From: Bacteroidales bacterium
GTDB lineage: Bacteria; Bacteroidota; Bacteroidia; Bacteroidales; UBA12077
Direction: 5' to 3'
Assembly (NCBI GenBank): GCA_003446015.1
Contig: DMBU01000138.1
Coordinates: forward strand, 1 to 38,080
DNA: 38,080 nt
In this document: piece by piece, positions 33,909 through 38,080 of the stretch
Position numbering within the stretch: the first letter of the stretch is position 1
Layout: the number at the start of each line of letters is the position of its first letter
Notes under the pieces: generated by a model
The model's input: only the letters and a program-made list of their open reading frames with translations
Database searches by the model: none
Told to the model about the DNA's origin: nothing
Position numbers and translations under genes: made by a program

Positions 33909-34931
33909 ATGGGATTGTTTTCATTTTTCACACAGGAGTTAGCAATAGATTTAGGAACTGCTAATACTATTATTATTCATAACGATAAGATCGTTGTTGA
34001 TGAACCATCGATTGTTGCTGTTGAGCAAGCTACCGGCAAACTTATTGCCATTGGTAAGAAAGCTCGTCAGATGCATGGCAAAACACACGTAAATATCAGA
34101 ACAATAAGACCTTTAAAAGATGGTGTTATCGCGGACTTTAATGCTGCTGAATTAATGATTCGCGGTATGATAAAAATGATCAATCATAAGCATCAGTTAT
34201 TTGCTCCATCATTACGAATGGTTGTATGTATACCATCGGGAAGCACTGAAGTTGAAATGCGTGCGGTACGTGATTCGTCGGAGCATGCTGGCGGACGTGA
34301 CGTATATATGATTTACGAGCCCATGGCTGCTGCAATAGGTATGGGTATTGATGTAGAAGAACCAAAAGGAAGTATGGTTGTTGATATCGGAGGAGGAACA
34401 ACTGAAGTTGCAGTAATCGCTTTAGGAGGTATTGTTAGTAATAAATCAATCCGTATTGCAGGAGATGCTTTTACAGCCGATATTCAAGCATATATGCGTC
34501 ATCAACATAATATAAAAATCGGTGAAAGAACAGCCGAAGAAATTAAAATTAATGTAGGTTCTTGTTTGGCTGAGTTGGAAAATCCACCAGAAGATTACGT
34601 TGTTAGAGGTCCAAATTTGATGACTGCTATGCCAGTTGAAATACCTGTTTCTTATCAGGAAATTGCACATTGCCTTGACAAATCAATTTCTAAAGTTGAA
34701 ACTGCTATTCTTGGTGTTCTGGAACAAACTCCTCCGGAACTTTATGCTGATATTGTTAATGATGGAATCTTTTTAGCAGGAGGTGGCGCCTTAATGCGTG
34801 GTTTAGACAAACGATTGACAGACAAAATTGGAATACAATTTTACGTTGCTGAAGATCCTTTGCATGCCGTTGCAAGAGGAACTGGAATTGCACTTAAAAA
34901 CGTTGATAAATTCCCATTCTTAATGAGATAA
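33909..34931 (+). CDS. mreB: Rod-shape actin MreB
   Basis: MreB is a bacterial actin that forms membrane-bound filaments and directs lateral wall synthesis. The 340 aa protein starts with an amphipathic GLFSFFTQE, followed by phosphate-1 motif DLGTANT. It also contains IYEPMAAAIG, phosphate-2 DIGGGTTEVAVI, the adenosine motif FLAGGGALMRGLD and the conserved RGTG near the end. It is complete. It begins the mreBCD-mrdA cluster, with mreC 21 nt downstream. Confidence 0.97.
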   Translation: MGLFSFFTQELAIDLGTANTIIIHNDKIVVDEPSIVAVEQATGKLIAIGKKARQMHGKTHVNIRTIRPLKDGVIADFNAAELMIRGMIKMINHKHQLFAPSLRMVVCIPSGSTEVEMRAVRDSSEHAGGRDVYMIYEPMAAAIGMGIDVEEPKGSMVVDIGGGTTEVAVIALGGIVSNKSIRIAGDAFTADIQAYMRHQHNIKIGERTAEEIKINVGSCLAELENPPEDYVVRGPNLMTAMPVEIPVSYQEIAHCLDKSISKVETAILGVLEQTPPELYADIVNDGIFLAGGGALMRGLDKRLTDKIGIQFYVAEDPLHAVARGTGIALKNVDKFPFLMR

Positions 34932-34952
34932 ACAGGCTAAGGGGAATAGAAT

Positions 34953-35783
34953 ATGAGAAGTTTGCTTAATTTTTTAGTACGAATCCATTTTTTACTTCTA
35001 TTCATCCTTATTGAAGTTTTTTCAATTTCTCTTTTAATTAATAATAATAATTTTCATAATGCCAGGTTTGTTAATTTTACCAGGCAGTTTGCAGGGAAGT
35101 TTTATTTAAAAACCACCAAGTTAAAACAATATTTATCATTAGTTGATGAAAATCAGCGATTAGTTGAGGAAAATACCCGGCTATTAAATATTATTGAATC
35201 TTCCTATAAATCTGACGAGATATTTTTTCGCTCTGTAAATGACACCATTTTTAATCAACGTTATCGTTATACTTCGGCGCGAATTATTAATAACTCAATT
35301 AATAAAAAGCACAACTTTCTTACCTTAAACAAAGGTAGCGAGCAAGGCTTGAAATCAGAAATGGCAGTTGTGTCTGATGGAAGTATTGTTGGTGTTGTAA
35401 AAGGAGTTTCAGAAAATTATGCTACTGTTATTTCATTGCTAAATCTGGATATGAGAATTAGTTCTAAAATAAAGAAAAACGGATATTTTGGATCTTTAAA
35501 TTGGAATGGAGAAGATTATCAAACGGCTACGCTATATGAAATTCCATTGCATGCTAAAATTCAGGTTGGAGATACCATTGTAACAAGTGGTTTTTCATCC
35601 ATATTTCCTGAAGGAATACTTATTGGATATATTGTTGGTTTTGAAGAAAAAGGGGGGAGCTTCTACGAAATAGAAGTTAGGTTGTCAACTGATTTTAAGA
35701 GCCTCGACAATGTCAATGTAATAGGTAATTTACTTCAGAATGAGGTAGTTGAATTAGAAACACAAGCTCTAAGAAATGATTAA
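34953..35783 (+). CDS. mreC: Rod-shape-determining protein MreC
   Basis: MreC links MreB to the periplasmic wall machinery and activates PBP2-RodA. The 276 aa protein has one N-terminal helix (about 11-31), a periplasmic coiled coil (about 60-85, VDENQRLVEENTRLL) and the MreC beta domains with LNKGSEQGLKSEMAVVSD and GDTIVTSGFSSIFPEGILIG. A Shine-Dalgarno-like AAGGGG lies before the start, unusual here. It overlaps mreD by 8 nt. Confidence 0.94.
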   Translation: MRSLLNFLVRIHFLLLFILIEVFSISLLINNNNFHNARFVNFTRQFAGKFYLKTTKLKQYLSLVDENQRLVEENTRLLNIIESSYKSDEIFFRSVNDTIFNQRYRYTSARIINNSINKKHNFLTLNKGSEQGLKSEMAVVSDGSIVGVVKGVSENYATVISLLNLDMRISSKIKKNGYFGSLNWNGEDYQTATLYEIPLHAKIQVGDTIVTSGFSSIFPEGILIGYIVGFEEKGGSFYEIEVRLSTDFKSLDNVNVIGNLLQNEVVELETQALRND

Positions 35784-36291
35784 ATTATTTCCAAGATATT
35801 TAGGAAGCTTTATTTTGCTTGTTTTTGTACAGGTATTTATTCTAAATAATATTCAATTTAGTGGATATATAAATCCGTATATATACGTAATGTTCATTCT
35901 GGTACTGCCTTTTGAAACGCCCAATTGGCTATTGTTAATTTTCGCATTTATATTGGGGTTAACAGTCGATTTATTTTCAAGTACTGTTGGTATGCACAGC
36001 TCAGCAACTGTTTTTATGGCTTTTCTTCGACCTTATGTTTTAAAGGTAATATCACCACGAGATGGTTATGAATCAGAAACTTTACCACAACTCAGATATT
36101 ATGGGATCAGTTGGTTTATTCGGTATTCCACTATTTTAATAGTAGCGCATCATCTTATATTATTTTATATTGAGGTATTCAGGTTTTCGGACTTTTTTGC
36201 CACATTTGTAAGAGTCATTCTAAGCTCTATATTTACAATTATTTTAGTATTAATAAGCCAGTACTTTTACAGGAAAGATACAAAAAGGTAA
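35776..36291 (+). CDS. mreD: Rod-shape-determining protein MreD
   Basis: This is a 171 aa membrane protein with five to six helices. The family-like FAFILGLTVDLFSSTVGMHSSA segment (about 56-77) matches MreD (GlxxDlfsgxxlG). It forms part of the MreBCD/PBP2/RodA elongasome. The gene overlaps the end of mreC by 8 nt, indicating translational coupling, and mrdA starts 24 nt downstream. Confidence 0.9.
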   Translation: MIKLFPRYLGSFILLVFVQVFILNNIQFSGYINPYIYVMFILVLPFETPNWLLLIFAFILGLTVDLFSSTVGMHSSATVFMAFLRPYVLKVISPRDGYESETLPQLRYYGISWFIRYSTILIVAHHLILFYIEVFRFSDFFATFVRVILSSIFTIILVLISQYFYRKDTKR

Positions 36292-36315
36292 AGTGCTTGC
36301 TAAAGTTTATTTATA

Positions 36316-38080
36316 TTGGATTCCTTTGCCAACAGACGACATATAATTCGTTTAATTATCATCCTGGTTGGAGTGGTATATATTGTGCGTCTTTTTATTT
36401 TGCAGGTTGTTGATAATACATATAAACAAACCGCAAGTAACAATGTGCTTAGATATGTAACACAATTTCCTGCACGAGGACTTATATACGACCGTGAAGG
36501 CAAGCTACTCGTGTACAATGAAGCCGCTTATGATTTAATGATTGTCCCTGGACAGATTGTCCCTTTTGACACGCTTGAGTTTTGCCAGATATTAAACGTT
36601 TCAAAAGAGTACGTTGATGAAGCTATTCAAAGAGCCAAAGAATTTTCGTATTATAACTCCTCAATTTTTTTAAAGCAGGTATCGTCAAAAACTTATGCAA
36701 ATTTACAGGAGAAATTGTATAAATATCCAGGGTTTTACGTGCAGGCCCGAACGTTAAGAAAATATGAAACAGAAAACGCAGCTCATCTTTTAGGTTATGT
36801 GGGGGAAGTTAATGATAACATTATTGAAAATAACGAATATTACAAATCCGGTGATTACATTGGCATAAGTGGAATTGAACAATCATATGAAGAATATCTG
36901 CGAGGTGAAAAGGGGGTTAATGTATATCTGGTTGATGTACATAATCGCATAAAAGGTGAATATGCAAATGGAAGGCTGGATAGAAAAGCAGAAGTTGGTT
37001 CAAATATTATTTCAACAATAGATATTGATCTTCAGGCTTATGGAGAGAAATTGATGAAAAACAAAATTGGAAGTATTGTTGCCATTGAGCCATCGACAGG
37101 CGAAATTTTAACCTTGGTTTCTGCGCCTACATACAATCCTGAACTGCTTGTAGGACGAGTTCGAACAAAAAATTATGTGGACTTAATGTCTGACACCTTA
37201 AAACCGTTATTTAACAGAGCACTCATGGCTCAGTATCCTCCGGGATCAACTTTTAAAGTTGTAAATGCTTTGATTGGCATGCAGGAAAAAGTTGTCTTTC
37301 CATATTCGAAATATAGTTGTGAGGGTGCCTACTATTCGGGAAGATTCAGGCTTGGGTGTCATATACATAAATCACCACTTGATCTGATTCAGTCTATACA
37401 AATATCATGTAATACATATTATTGTAATGTATTTAGAAGTATTTTAGACAATAAAAAATATCCGTCAATTCGTGAGTCTTTTGATCAGTGGAGAGAATAT
37501 ATTCTGTCGTTTGGATTTGGGGACTATTTAAACAGTGATTTTGGGAATGAGCTAAAGGGCCTGGTTCCTACAAAACAAACTTACGATAAAATCTATGGAG
37601 AAAGGGGCTGGCGATCATTAACACTTGTTTCAATGGCTATTGGACAGGGCGAATTGGGAACAACTCCTCTTCAAATGGCAAATATGACTGCAGCTATTGC
37701 AAATAGAGGCTATTATTATACCCCACATATTGTAAAAGAAATCGAGGGAGACTTTGGTTTAGATGAAAGATTTTATCAGAAAAATTATACCAAAATTGAT
37801 TCTAATTATTTCGAAACAGCAATTGAAGGAATGTATCTTGCTGTAAATGGAGAACCAGGAAGTGGAAGTACCGCACGATCTGCGCAAATACCCAATATTG
37901 AAGTTTGCGGGAAAACGGGAACTGCTGAAAATCCTCATGGAGAAGATCATTCAATTTTTATTGCTTTTGCACCAAAGGATAATCCCAAAATTGCCATTGC
38001 TGTATACATTGAAAATGGAGGATTTGGAGGAACCTGGGCTGCACCAACAGCCAAATTAATGATTGAAAAATATTTAAACG
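36316..38080 (+). CDS. mrdA: Penicillin-binding protein 2, partial at window end
   Basis: PBP2 is the transpeptidase of the elongasome. I read 588 codons from a TTG at 36316 to the window edge, with no stop. The frame has an N-terminal helix (about 9-28), the PBP dimerisation region starting FPARGLIYDREG, and a transpeptidase domain. That domain holds the catalytic PPGSTFK (Ser-x-x-Lys), the ISCN motif (Ser-x-Asn) and CGKTGTAEN (Lys-Thr-Gly). An in-frame stop at 36301 leaves TTG as the only plausible start that retains the membrane anchor. Only a few C-terminal residues should be missing. rodA is expected next. Confidence 0.93.
   Translation, partial: MDSFANRRHIIRLIIILVGVVYIVRLFILQVVDNTYKQTASNNVLRYVTQFPARGLIYDREGKLLVYNEAAYDLMIVPGQIVPFDTLEFCQILNVSKEYVDEAIQRAKEFSYYNSSIFLKQVSSKTYANLQEKLYKYPGFYVQARTLRKYETENAAHLLGYVGEVNDNIIENNEYYKSGDYIGISGIEQSYEEYLRGEKGVNVYLVDVHNRIKGEYANGRLDRKAEVGSNIISTIDIDLQAYGEKLMKNKIGSIVAIEPSTGEILTLVSAPTYNPELLVGRVRTKNYVDLMSDTLKPLFNRALMAQYPPGSTFKVVNALIGMQEKVVFPYSKYSCEGAYYSGRFRLGCHIHKSPLDLIQSIQISCNTYYCNVFRSILDNKKYPSIRESFDQWREYILSFGFGDYLNSDFGNELKGLVPTKQTYDKIYGERGWRSLTLVSMAIGQGELGTTPLQMANMTAAIANRGYYYTPHIVKEIEGDFGLDERFYQKNYTKIDSNYFETAIEGMYLAVNGEPGSGSTARSAQIPNIEVCGKTGTAENPHGEDHSIFIAFAPKDNPKIAIAVYIENGGFGGTWAAPTAKLMIEKYLN

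Noticed and set aside
37759..38059. Short frames inside the end of the window on both strands
   Set aside because: They are shadows of the PBP2 reading frame, which has all three transpeptidase motifs and starts with TTG.
1..38080. CRISPR arrays, insertion sequences, prophage or integrase genes
   Set aside because: No regularly spaced repeats, transposase or integrase motifs, or terminal inverted repeats with target duplications were seen on reading both strands.

Overview
The window is a 38 kb chromosomal stretch from a low-GC Bacteroidota bacterium, most like the Bacteroidales/Marinilabiliales side of the phylum (inferred from gene content, not from a search). Support comes from the Bacteroidota gene order purH-mreBCD-mrdA, the LPS/export run recQ // kdsD-tatC ... 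lptB, a DUF5686 outer-membrane protein with a carboxypeptidase-like N-domain, scarce Shine-Dalgarno sequences, and many copies of the Bacteroidota -7 promoter box TAnnTTTG just upstream of genes. I see no phage, insertion sequence, CRISPR array or rRNA. The window looks like core chromosome with a few accessory patches.

Layout. 1-1.6 kb: trigger factor (tig, -) and tRNA-Leu(TAG). 1.8-11 kb: a secreted beta-propeller protein, a DUF3267 membrane zincin, lptB, a DUF5686 protein, tatC and kdsD on the minus strand, and divergent recQ. 11-13 kb: an ABC-2 ATPase/permease pair between two clear terminators. 13-16 kb, minus strand: an unknown coiled-coil protein, an OppC-like permease and a membrane GT2 glycosyltransferase. 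16-22 kb, plus strand: an AmmeMemoRadiSam-type locus. It has a secreted MEMO-AMMECR1 fusion, a small three-helix membrane protein with an HX13H helix, a large membrane protein with a degenerate spermidine-synthase-like core, and a radical SAM enzyme carrying a Tat-like signal peptide. A small membrane-anchored protein is inserted on the opposite strand. 22-26 kb, minus strand: VanZ-like protein, then a copper-type set (CopA P1B-ATPase, one-domain HMA chaperone, DUF302 protein, truncated CDF-like transporter with cysteine ligands). 26-30 kb: flippase-like membrane protein, rsmA and mgtE. 29.5-32 kb, minus strand: PepSY-type membrane protein, His-rich lipoprotein and an orphan MacB/FtsX-like permease. 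32-38 kb, plus strand: purH, mreB, mreC, mreD and the start of mrdA (PBP2), which runs off the window and begins with TTG.

The most interesting region is 16.0-22.0 kb. All three components of the poorly understood AMMECR1/MEMO/radical-SAM system are here. Both soluble proteins carry export signals, and between them lie a candidate heme-binding membrane subunit and a membrane-embedded aminopropyltransferase relative that has lost key catalytic motifs. I read this as a possible extracytoplasmic, membrane-coupled version of the system. That is inference, and its chemistry is unknown. The copper genes next door are notable because the MEMO metal ligands are conserved.
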